From JAVBNA01 sp031551875 (GTDB lineage: Bacteria > Bacillota > Clostridia > Oscillospirales > Acutalibacteraceae), in assembly GCA_031551875.1 (NCBI GenBank), contig JAVBNA010000018.1, positions 1 to 64,000 on the forward strand: 64,000 nt of DNA, written 5' to 3'. Shown one piece after another: positions 33,147-40,576 of the stretch. Both the position numbers and the translations under genes were made by a program. The notes beneath the pieces are model-generated. The model was not told the DNA's origin and ran no database searches. It saw only the letters and a list, made by a program, of their open reading frames with translations. Position 1 is the first letter of the stretch, and every line of letters begins with the position of its first letter.

Positions 33147-33743
33147 ATGGCGACAACCGATGAAAAAGTCAGTAAATTTCTGTCCGCAATTACGCACTAC
33201 GCGGAGGAGCAGCGCCATTCCATATTAGACGAGGTTGAGGCCTTCAAAAAGAAGGAACTTGACAAAGCGGAGGCGGAGGTGCTGCGCGGCGCCTACCAGC
33301 TCATCCAAAAGGAAACCGCCGAAATGCGGGGTAGCATCAGCCGCGAGATGTCCGAGCGTGAAATGGAAAGCCGCCGCGCCCTTCTTGCCAAGCGCCAGGC
33401 CATCACCGACGAGGTGTTCCGGAAGGCCGAACTCGAGCTGCTCTCTTTTGCCCAAAGTGACAAGTACCCCGCCTATTTGGAGGCGGCGGCCAAAGAGATC
33501 GCCGGCTCGCTCACCTCTGAGCGCACGGTGCTCTATCTCAAGCCGGACGATATGTCTCAAAAAGAGCTTGTGACCAAGGAGTTCGGTCGTCCGTGCACCG
33601 TGGAAGCCGACGCTTCCATCCGCATCGGCGGGCTTAAGGGCGCCGACCCGGACAAAAACCTCATCGCGGACAATTCCCTCGATGAAAAGCTGCGCGACCA
33701 GCATGAATGGTTTGCCGCGCATTCCGGCCTGAAGGTCGTATAA
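33147..33743 (+). CDS. ntpE: V-type ATPase subunit E
   Basis: A 198-aa subunit E, part of the peripheral stalk with the small helical subunit encoded first in the operon. The N-terminal half is a long charged helix (about 1-90), and the C-terminal globular part has GGLKGADPDKNLIADNSLDEKL, the conserved end-domain. It lies 32 bases after subunit F with GTGAGGTG upstream. Confidence 0.92.
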   Translation: MATTDEKVSKFLSAITHYAEEQRHSILDEVEAFKKKELDKAEAEVLRGAYQLIQKETAEMRGSISREMSEREMESRRALLAKRQAITDEVFRKAELELLSFAQSDKYPAYLEAAAKEIAGSLTSERTVLYLKPDDMSQKELVTKEFGRPCTVEADASIRIGGLKGADPDKNLIADNSLDEKLRDQHEWFAAHSGLKVV

Positions 33744-33773
33744 CGGTCCGAGATGAAGGAGATGACAGTTGCG

Positions 33774-35540
33774 ATGGAAAAGAAAAACGTAGTCTACGGC
33801 ATCAACGGGCCGGTTGTCACCGTACGCGGGGCGAAGGAGTTCTCCATGATGGAGATGGTCTATGTCGGCAGTTCCCGCCTTGTGGGTGAGGTAATCGGCA
33901 TGACCGACAAGGAAACCACCATACAGGTCTATGAGGAGACCACCGGCATGTTCCCCGGCGAACCGGTCGAGGGCACGGGCAGCCTGATGAATGTAACTTT
34001 AGGCCCCGGCATCCTCGACAACATCTTCGACGGCATTGAACGCCCCCTCAAGGCGATTGAAGCGCTCAGCGGCGCTTTCATCGGGCGCGGCGTCAATATC
34101 CCGTCGCTCGACGAAACAAAAAAATGGGACGTCACCCTGACTGTCAAGCCGGGTGATACGCTGAAGGGCGGCGACATCTATGCTGAATGCGACGAAACCG
34201 CCATCATTCGCCATAAAATCATGATCCCGCCGACCCTCTCCGGCAAAATCACCGAGGTGAAGCCGAACGGTTCTTATATGCTTAACGACGTTATTGCGGT
34301 TTTGGAGGATGAGCACGGCAATCGTCACAATCTGACGCTGTGCCAGAAATGGCCCATCCGCCGCCCGCGCCCCGTATCCGAGCGCCTGCCCGCCTCTGTG
34401 CCGCTCATCACCGGACAGCGCGTGATCGACACCCTCTTCCCCGTCTCCAAGGGCGGAACCGCCGCGATTCCGGGCGGCTTCGGCACGGGCAAAACCATGA
34501 CCCAGCATCAGCTGGCCAAATGGTGCGACTCGGACATCATTGTCTACATTGGCTGCGGCGAGCGCGGCAACGAGATGTCCCAGGTGCTTGAGGAGTTCAG
34601 TGAGCTGGTCGACCCAAAGTCAGGACGTCCTATGACCGACCGCACCGTGCTGATTGCAAACACCTCCAATATGCCGGTGGCGGCGCGCGAGGCGTCCATC
34701 TACACCGGCATCACGCTTGCGGAATATTACCGCGACATGGGCTACCACGTTGCGATCATGGCCGACTCCACCTCTCGCTGGGCGGAAGCCCTGCGCGAGA
34801 TCTCCGGCCGTCTGGAGGAAATGCCCGCGGAGGAGGGCTTCCCCGCTTACCTGCCCTCCCGCCTGTCAGAATTTTATGAGCGTGCGGGCATGGTCAAAAC
34901 ACTGGGCCAGTCGGAGGGCTCGGTCACCATCATTGGCGCAGTCTCGCCGCAGGGCTCCGACTTTTCCGAGCCGGTCACCCAAAACACCAAGCGCTTCACC
35001 CGATGCTTCTGGGCGCTGGACAAGGCGCTGGCTTACGCCCGTCACTATCCCGCCATTAACTGGATGACCAGTTACAGCGAATATTTCACCGATCTGGACA
35101 AATGGTATACACAGACGCTGGGCGAGGAGTTCATTGACGCCCGCCGCCAGATTGTCGGCATCCTTCATGAAGAGAACAACCTGATGGAGATCGTCAAGCT
35201 GATCGGCGCCGACGTGCTGCCCGACGACCAGAAGCTGGTCATCGAGATTGCCCGTCTGATCCGCGTGGGCTTCCTCCAGCAGAATGCCTTCCACGCCGAG
35301 GACACCTTTGTGCCGCTTGAGAAGCAGCTTAAAATGATGCAGACCATTCTCTTCCTGTACACGAGGGCCAAGACGGTGGTCGCCGCCGCCATTCCCCTTT
35401 CTAAAATCTCCGACCTGGGCTGGTTTGACAAGCTGGTCAAAATGAAGTACGACATCCCCAACAATAAGCTTTCCATGTTCGACGATTACATGAAAGCGAT
35501 TGACGCCGATGTTTCGGGCATTTATTCCTCCGCGTCCTAA
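33774..35540 (+). CDS. ntpA: V-type ATPase catalytic subunit A
   Basis: A 588-aa catalytic subunit. The P-loop GGFGTGKT lies at about residue 231, preceded by the non-homologous region that marks A rather than B subunits. VYIGCGERGNEMSQVLEEF follows near 260, and LAEYYRDMGYHVAIMADSTSRWAEALREISGRLEEMPAEEGFPAYL carries the Walker B region. The start at 33774 has AAGGAG 12 bases upstream, somewhat far; earlier in-frame ATGs have worse context. It is the longest subunit of the V1 sector, with normal length. Confidence 0.97.
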   Translation: MEKKNVVYGINGPVVTVRGAKEFSMMEMVYVGSSRLVGEVIGMTDKETTIQVYEETTGMFPGEPVEGTGSLMNVTLGPGILDNIFDGIERPLKAIEALSGAFIGRGVNIPSLDETKKWDVTLTVKPGDTLKGGDIYAECDETAIIRHKIMIPPTLSGKITEVKPNGSYMLNDVIAVLEDEHGNRHNLTLCQKWPIRRPRPVSERLPASVPLITGQRVIDTLFPVSKGGTAAIPGGFGTGKTMTQHQLAKWCDSDIIVYIGCGERGNEMSQVLEEFSELVDPKSGRPMTDRTVLIANTSNMPVAAREASIYTGITLAEYYRDMGYHVAIMADSTSRWAEALREISGRLEEMPAEEGFPAYLPSRLSEFYERAGMVKTLGQSEGSVTIIGAVSPQGSDFSEPVTQNTKRFTRCFWALDKALAYARHYPAINWMTSYSEYFTDLDKWYTQTLGEEFIDARRQIVGILHEENNLMEIVKLIGADVLPDDQKLVIEIARLIRVGFLQQNAFHAEDTFVPLEKQLKMMQTILFLYTRAKTVVAAAIPLSKISDLGWFDKLVKMKYDIPNNKLSMFDDYMKAIDADVSGIYSSAS

Positions 35541-35578
35541 ACGCCCTGAAACGCATATGAGAAAGGACTGAACAGTAT

Positions 35579-36976
35579 ATGATTCTTGAATATGTCGGCG
35601 TAAAGGAAATCAACGGCTCGCTGATTGTGCTGGACAATGTGGAAAACGCATTTTTTGAAGAGATTGTCGCCATCCGCCTGACCGACGGCACGACTCGTCA
35701 GGGCCGCATCGTGCAGATGGAGGGCAAGCGGGCGGTCATTCAGGTCTTTGAGGGCACCAACGGGCTGTCGCTCGTCAACACCCAGACCAAGCTGACCGGC
35801 CATCCCATGGAGGTACCCCTCTCCCCTGAGATCCTCGGGCGAATCTTTGACGGCGCAGGCAAGCCCATTGACGGCCTTGGTGACATCTTTCCCATCAAGC
35901 GGGAGAACGTCAACGGCACGGCCATCAACCCCGTCTCGCGCGTCTATCCCCGCAACTATATTAACACCGGCGTGTCCTCGATCGACACCCTGATGACCCT
36001 CATCCGCGGGCAAAAGCTGCCCATTTTTTCCGGCTCGGGCATGAAGCACAACGAACTGGCGGTGCAGATTGTCCGTCAGGCCAAAATTGCCGAGGAGGAG
36101 GGCGCGGGCTTCGGTGTCGTCTTTGCCGCAATGGGTGTCAAGAACGACGTGGCCGACTACTTTAAGCGTTCTTTTGATGAGTCGGGCGTGCTCAGCCGCG
36201 TCACCATGTTCCTAAATCTTTCCAATGACCCGATCATTGAGCGTATCCTCACCCCCCGCTGCGCACTGACGGCTGCGGAGTATCTCGCGTTTGAGCTGGG
36301 GATGCACATTCTGGTCATCATGACCGACATGACCTCCTATGCCGAAGCGCTTCGTGAATTCTCCTCGTCGAAAGGGGAAATTCCCGGACGCAAGGGCTTC
36401 CCAGGCTACCTGTATTCCGACCTTGCCTCTCTCTATGAGCGCGCCGGCATGGTCAAGGGCAAGCCGGGTTCGGTCACACAGATTCCCATTCTCACCATGC
36501 CTAACGACGACATCACCCACCCTGTTCCTGACCTGACCGGCTACATCACCGAGGGGCAGATTGTGCTCGACCGCGGCCTCGACGGCGCCGGCATTTATCC
36601 GCCGGTCGCCATCCAGCCCTCCCTGTCCCGTCTGATGAAGGACGGTATCGGAGAAGGCTATACCCGCGCCGACCACTCCCCCCTCGCCAACCAGCTGTTT
36701 GCCTCCTATGCCAAGGTGCAGGATGCCCGTTCGCTGGCGTCGGTCATCGGCGAGGAGGAGCTTTCGGCGGTGGACAAGAAATATTTGGAATTCGGACATC
36801 AGTTTGAAACCTATTTCATCAGCCAGGGCCCCAACGAAAACCGTTCGATTGAAACCAGCCTGGATCTCGGCTGGCGGCTTTTGTCCATGCTGCCCCGCAC
36901 CGAGCTCGACCGTCTGGATGATGAGCTGCTGGATAAATTCTATCATCCGGAAGAGGCCGAAAGCATTCATAAGTAA
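35579..36976 (+). CDS. ntpB: V-type ATPase subunit B
   Basis: A 465-aa non-catalytic subunit that alternates with A in the V1 ring. SGSGMKHNELA near 150 is the degenerate P-loop typical of B subunits. VITDMTSYAEALREFSSSKGEIPGRKGFPGYLYSDLASLYERAG is the conserved hallmark. It follows A by 38 bases with AAAGGA upstream. Normal length. Confidence 0.97.
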   Translation: MILEYVGVKEINGSLIVLDNVENAFFEEIVAIRLTDGTTRQGRIVQMEGKRAVIQVFEGTNGLSLVNTQTKLTGHPMEVPLSPEILGRIFDGAGKPIDGLGDIFPIKRENVNGTAINPVSRVYPRNYINTGVSSIDTLMTLIRGQKLPIFSGSGMKHNELAVQIVRQAKIAEEEGAGFGVVFAAMGVKNDVADYFKRSFDESGVLSRVTMFLNLSNDPIIERILTPRCALTAAEYLAFELGMHILVIMTDMTSYAEALREFSSSKGEIPGRKGFPGYLYSDLASLYERAGMVKGKPGSVTQIPILTMPNDDITHPVPDLTGYITEGQIVLDRGLDGAGIYPPVAIQPSLSRLMKDGIGEGYTRADHSPLANQLFASYAKVQDARSLASVIGEEELSAVDKKYLEFGHQFETYFISQGPNENRSIETSLDLGWRLLSMLPRTELDRLDDELLDKFYHPEEAESIHK

Positions 36977-36999
36977 GTTTGCGCAGGAGGTGAACGAAT

Positions 37000-37629
37000 A
37001 TGGCCGTATCCGCCGTCCCCACCAAAGGAAACCTGCTGACCACAAAAAAGTCACTGGAGCTGTCCCGGGTCGGCTATGAACTGCTCGACCGCAAGCGCAA
37101 CATCCTGATCCGTGAGATGATGATGCTCATTGACCGCGCGACCGAGATTCAGGACTCGATTGACTCGACCTACACCGACGCCTATCAGGCGCTGCAGAGA
37201 GCCAACATCATGCTGGGCATCTGCGACGAAATCTCAAAGACTGTGCCCATCGACGACGGCCTTTCCATCGACTTTCGCAGCGTCATGGGGGTGGAGATCC
37301 CGCTTGTCAGCCTCAAGCAGACCCCGACGTCCATTTATTATGGCGTCAACTCCACAAACGCCTGGCTGGACGAGGCTTTTATCGCGTTTACGAAGGTTAA
37401 AAAGCTGACTGCTACGCTCTCCGAGGTGGAAAACAGCGTCTACCGGCTGGCCGACGCGATTATCAAAACGCAAAAGCGCGCCAACGCCCTGAAAAACATC
37501 ATGATCCCGCGCTTTGAGGCGGTTGTCAAGTTCATTACCGACGCACTCGAGGAAAAGGACCGCGAAGAATTTTCCCGGCTTAAAATTATTAAAAATAAAA
37601 AAGCGCGTGAAAATGCAAATCAGGTATAA
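37000..37629 (+). CDS. ntpD: V-type ATPase subunit D
   Basis: A 209-aa central rotor shaft subunit, an antiparallel coiled coil. The N-terminus has PTKGNLLTTKKSLELSRVGYELLDRKRNILIREMM, the hallmark helix of subunit D; the C-terminal helix (RRVNALKNIMIPR-like) and the Lys/Arg-rich end are visible. It is the last gene of the operon and is followed by a terminator. AGGAGGTG precedes the ATG. Confidence 0.95.
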   Translation: MAVSAVPTKGNLLTTKKSLELSRVGYELLDRKRNILIREMMMLIDRATEIQDSIDSTYTDAYQALQRANIMLGICDEISKTVPIDDGLSIDFRSVMGVEIPLVSLKQTPTSIYYGVNSTNAWLDEAFIAFTKVKKLTATLSEVENSVYRLADAIIKTQKRANALKNIMIPRFEAVVKFITDALEEKDREEFSRLKIIKNKKARENANQV

Positions 37630-37651
37630 TTATGTCGCACCTGTAAACAAT

Positions 37652-37686
37652 AAGTCCTGCGAAGTATATTCGCAGGACTTTTTTTG
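37652..37686 (+). terminator. Terminator of the V-type ATPase operon
   Basis: AAGTCCTGCGAA / TTCGCAGGACTT, a perfect stem with a 5-base loop and a run of seven Ts. Confidence 0.9.
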
Positions 37687-37733
37687 GGTATGTTCTGTGC
37701 ATGCCCGCATGAAAGTAAAGAGGTGAAATTATC

Positions 37734-37946
37734 ATGTTAGACAGGCTTGCGCTGATTCTTGTAATCATTGGCGCGCTCAACTGGGGCGGCATCGGCATCT
37801 TCCAGTTTGACACAGTCGCGTGGCTGTTTGGCGGACAGGGCGCCGTCGTTGCGCGTATCGTCTATGCGTTGGTCGCCATCGCAGGCGTGTGGTGTATCTC
37901 GCTGCTTTTCCGCGAAAGAGAGATTATCTCACATCACGCCGACTAA
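37734..37946 (+). CDS. DUF378 small membrane protein
   Basis: A 70-aa DUF378 protein with two hydrophobic helices. The conserved ALNWGGIGIFQFDTVAWLFGG sits between them, and the second helix is followed by a charged C-terminal tail. Function unknown; the family is widespread in Firmicutes. AAAGAGGTG precedes the ATG. It is followed by a large hairpin, so it is probably monocistronic. Confidence 0.88.
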   Translation: MLDRLALILVIIGALNWGGIGIFQFDTVAWLFGGQGAVVARIVYALVAIAGVWCISLLFREREIISHHAD

Positions 37947-37964
37947 CCGCCGGTTCACGGCATA

Positions 37965-38006
37965 CAGCAAGGACAGCAATGCCTAAGGGCGAGGCTGTCC
38001 TTGCTG
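37965..38006 (+). terminator. Long perfect hairpin after the DUF378 gene
   Basis: A 13-bp perfect stem, CAGCAAGGACAGC / GCTGTCCTTGCTG, with an extra GCC/GGC pair in its 16-base loop. There is no T tract, so termination is uncertain. Confidence 0.5.
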
Positions 38007-38039
38007 TGTTACAGATGATTCCCTATAAAAGTAAAACTT

Positions 38040-38057
38040 TATGTATAAATTTTCATT
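38040..38057 (+). promoter_or_regulatory. Possible ArgR-type operator
   Basis: TATGTATAAATTTTCATT upstream of the amino acid ABC transporter matches the Bacillus ARG-box pattern CATGAATAAAAATTCAAG at roughly two-thirds of positions. A similar AT-rich motif follows about 10 bases later. Suggestive only. Confidence 0.25.
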
Positions 38058-38083
38058 TTTTACGAATAAATCTCTTGTCTGTC

Positions 38084-38112
38084 TTGCGTTTGCCTCAAGA
38101 ATGTGGTAGCAT
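38084..38112 (+). promoter_or_regulatory. Amino acid ABC transporter promoter
   Basis: TTGCGT (38084-38089), 17-base spacer, TAGCAT (38107-38112). A second arrangement, TTGCCT with TAGATA, overlaps it. Confidence 0.45.
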
Positions 38113-38142
38113 AGATACAATATAGTTGAGGAGTGATTTTTC

Positions 38143-38979
38143 ATGAAAAAAGCTATGGCACTGCTTCTTTCCCTACTTATGCTGACCGCGCTTCTGGCGG
38201 GCTGCACCGGCTCAGCGAGCAACAATCCGCAGAGTACGGCGCCCCAAAGTACCGCTGACAATCAGGACGACCAAAGCGATGAGCTGGTTATCTTCTGCAA
38301 CGCCAACTTCCCGCCCTTCGAGTATATGGACAATGGCAATCAGATGGCTGGCGTGGACATTGATCTCGCCAATGCGATCGGCGAGAAGCTCGGCAAAAAG
38401 ATCACCATGAAAAACGCCGACTTTGACGGCATTATCGCCGCCCTGGCTTCGGATAAATGTGATCTTGCCATCTCGGGCATCACAATTACCCCCGAGCGTC
38501 AGAAGCAGGTTGATTTTTCCAACCCCTACATCAAATCCACCCAGTATCTGATTCTTCTGAAGGATTCTCCCATTAAGACGATGGAGGATCTCGCCGGTAA
38601 AAAAGTGGGTTCCCCGCTGGGCTACACCGGACAATTTGCCATGGAGGACGAAATCGCCGAAGGCGTGCTCAAGGACAAGGGCTGTGAGGTTGTCACCTAC
38701 AAATCTGCCGTGGAAGGCAGTCTGGACATCGTCAACGGCCGCCTTGATGCGGTGATCATGGATGAATTTGTCGCCAAGAAAATCGCTAGCAACAATGATA
38801 AACTGGTCGCCATTCAGCTGGTTCGCAAGGACGGAACCGATGTTTCGGAGGAATACGGCGTCGCGATGCCCAAGGGCAGCGAATACTGCGCGCAAATCAA
38901 CGAGGTGATTGCGGATCTGACCGCACAGGGAAAAATTGAAGAGTGGGTCATTGCACACTCTATGACCGACGCAAACTAA
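38143..38979 (+). CDS. Polar amino acid ABC transporter, substrate-binding lipoprotein
   Basis: A 278-aa extracytoplasmic solute-binding protein of family 3 (PF00497). The signal peptide ends in a lipobox LLAGC, so the mature protein is lipid-anchored. A Ser/Gln/Thr/Asp-rich spacer follows, then the binding domain with NANFPPFEYMDNGNQMAGVDIDLANAIGEKLG and the ITPERQKQVDFSNPY signature. Specificity could be cystine, arginine, glutamine or another polar amino acid. GAGGAG precedes the ATG. It is the first gene of a three-gene transporter and is followed by a hairpin. Confidence 0.92.
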   Translation: MKKAMALLLSLLMLTALLAGCTGSASNNPQSTAPQSTADNQDDQSDELVIFCNANFPPFEYMDNGNQMAGVDIDLANAIGEKLGKKITMKNADFDGIIAALASDKCDLAISGITITPERQKQVDFSNPYIKSTQYLILLKDSPIKTMEDLAGKKVGSPLGYTGQFAMEDEIAEGVLKDKGCEVVTYKSAVEGSLDIVNGRLDAVIMDEFVAKKIASNNDKLVAIQLVRKDGTDVSEEYGVAMPKGSEYCAQINEVIADLTAQGKIEEWVIAHSMTDAN

Positions 38980-38984
38980 AAAGT

Positions 38985-39023
38985 AAAAAATTATCGTTTG
39001 TTTCATACAAACGATAATTTTTT
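38985..39023 (+). terminator. Intraoperonic hairpin between binding protein and permease
   Basis: A 17-bp stem from 38985-39001 and 39007-39023 with a 5-base loop and T-rich end. It probably terminates part of the transcription, making the binding protein more abundant than the membrane components. Confidence 0.7.
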
Positions 39024-39040
39024 GTAGAGGGGGGCTGTGC

Positions 39041-39766
39041 GTGTCCGGCGCACTCACATGGATTCAGGAAAACTTTTACAGCACTTTTATTGAGAAAAAC
39101 CGTTATCAATTGTTTTTAGAAGGTTTAAAGAACACTCTGACCATCGTAGTCTTTGCGGCGCTGATCGGCTGTGTGCTCGGCATTCTGGTCGCATGTGCTG
39201 ACATGGGCTTCCGTCATGCCACCAAACGTAATCCGGTCCGCTATTTAATTCTCAAGGTTCTCAACGCGATCTGCAAGGTATACATAGCCATCATTCGCGG
39301 TACGCCGCTTGTTGTGCAGCTGATGTATCTTTACTTTGTTATTTTCACCAATGTGAAAAATGGAATATTGGTCGCGATCCTTGGCTTTGGCCTCAATTCG
39401 GGCGCCTATGTCGCTGAAATTGTGCGCGCAGGGATCATGTCGGTTGACATCGGGCAGACCGAGGCAGGACGCTCACTGGGCATGACCTCTCTGGCCACCA
39501 CCAGTAAAATCGTGCTTCCCCAGGCCATCAAAAACATCCTGCCGGCGCTGGTTAATGAATTTATCGCTTTGATCAAGGAAACCTCTGTGGCCGGTCTGAT
39601 CACCATAACCGACCTGACCCGCGCAGGCGATATGGTACGTTCAAACACAGCTGAGCCTTTCTTCTCCCTCACTGCGGTTGCAATTGTCTACCTGATTATT
39701 GTCGGCGGACTGACCTTCGTCCTTCGGCGCGTGGAAAGGAGGCTGCGTAAGAGTGATCGAAGTTAA
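39041..39766 (+). CDS. Polar amino acid ABC transporter, permease
   Basis: A 241-aa HAAT-type permease with five or so helices. The N-terminal region includes FLEGLKNTLTIVVFAALIG, typical of HisMQ-like permeases. The EAA loop motif (TEAGRSLGMTSLATTSKIVLPQAIKNILPALVNEF) is near 150-185 and contacts the ATPase. The start is GTG (39041) after GAGGGGGG. It follows the hairpin and overlaps the ATPase gene by 14 bases. Confidence 0.93.
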   Translation: MSGALTWIQENFYSTFIEKNRYQLFLEGLKNTLTIVVFAALIGCVLGILVACADMGFRHATKRNPVRYLILKVLNAICKVYIAIIRGTPLVVQLMYLYFVIFTNVKNGILVAILGFGLNSGAYVAEIVRAGIMSVDIGQTEAGRSLGMTSLATTSKIVLPQAIKNILPALVNEFIALIKETSVAGLITITDLTRAGDMVRSNTAEPFFSLTAVAIVYLIIVGGLTFVLRRVERRLRKSDRS

Positions 39767-40475
39767 AAACCTGCACAAGTATTTCGGCTCCAACCATGTG
39801 CTCAATGACATCAGCTATACCATCGACCAGGGCGAAAAAATCGTCATCGTCGGGCCCTCCGGGTCGGGCAAAAGCACATTTCTGCGCTGCCTGAACCTGC
39901 TGGAGATGCCGTCCAAGGGGCAGGTGTTTTTCGACAATATCTGCATCACTGACAAGGGCGTCAACATTGACAAGATGCGTCAGCGCATGGGCATGGTGTT
40001 CCAGCATTTCAACCTCTTTCCCCACCTGACCATCCGGCAGAATATCACTCTCGCCCCCACGCAGACCAAGCTCATGGGCAAGGATGAGGCCAATCAGAAA
40101 GCTGATGAGCTGCTCAAGCGCGTGGGACTGCTTGATAAAGCGGAAACCTATCCCAGTATGCTCTCGGGCGGACAAAAGCAGCGCATTGCGATTGTGCGGG
40201 CGCTTGCGATGAACCCGAGCGTGATGCTCTTTGACGAACCCACCTCCGCGCTTGACCCTGAAATGGTCGGTGAAGTGCTTGACGTCATGAAGGAGCTTGC
40301 AGTACAGGGCATGACCATGGTGGTTGTCACGCACGAGATGGGCTTTGCCCGTGAGGTCGGCACCAAGGTGCTCTTTATGGACGAAGGGAAAATCCTCGAG
40401 GAAAACGAGCCGCAGGCTTTCTTTGCAAACCCCAGACACGACCGTCTCAAGGATTTCCTCGGAAAAGTGTTATAG
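39753..40475 (+). CDS. Polar amino acid ABC transporter, ATP-binding protein
   Basis: A 240-aa ABC ATPase. Walker A GPSGSGKST is near 34-42, the signature LSGGQKQR near 136, Walker B VMLFDEPTSALDPE near 155-168, and the switch His in VVTHEMGFA near 195. The sequence is of the GlnQ/ArtP/HisP class. The start is GTG (39753), inside the end of the permease gene, which fits coupled translation. The final domain (FFANPRHDRLKDFLGKVL) is typical of the class. Confidence 0.95.
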   Translation: MIEVKNLHKYFGSNHVLNDISYTIDQGEKIVIVGPSGSGKSTFLRCLNLLEMPSKGQVFFDNICITDKGVNIDKMRQRMGMVFQHFNLFPHLTIRQNITLAPTQTKLMGKDEANQKADELLKRVGLLDKAETYPSMLSGGQKQRIAIVRALAMNPSVMLFDEPTSALDPEMVGEVLDVMKELAVQGMTMVVVTHEMGFAREVGTKVLFMDEGKILEENEPQAFFANPRHDRLKDFLGKVL

Positions 40476-40485
40476 AATACTCGAA

Positions 40486-40521
40486 GTACCCGTCTGCAAT
40501 CATGCAGGCGGGTACTGTTTT
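40486..40521 (+). terminator. Terminator after the amino acid ABC transporter
   Basis: GTACCCGTCTGC pairs with GCAGGCGGGTAC (one G-T pair) and is followed by TGTTTT. Confidence 0.7.
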
Positions 40522-40531
40522 CCCCGAACAA

Positions 40532-40560
40532 AAAAGGAAGCGCGTGATGCGCTTCCTTTT
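40532..40560 (-). terminator. Terminator of the ispH-rpsA gene
   Basis: AAAAGGAAGCGC / GCGCTTCCTTTT with a 5-base loop. On the minus strand it follows the stop codon of the fusion gene; it can work in both directions between these convergent units. Confidence 0.85.
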
Positions 40561-40576
40561 AATTATTCCGTTATAA

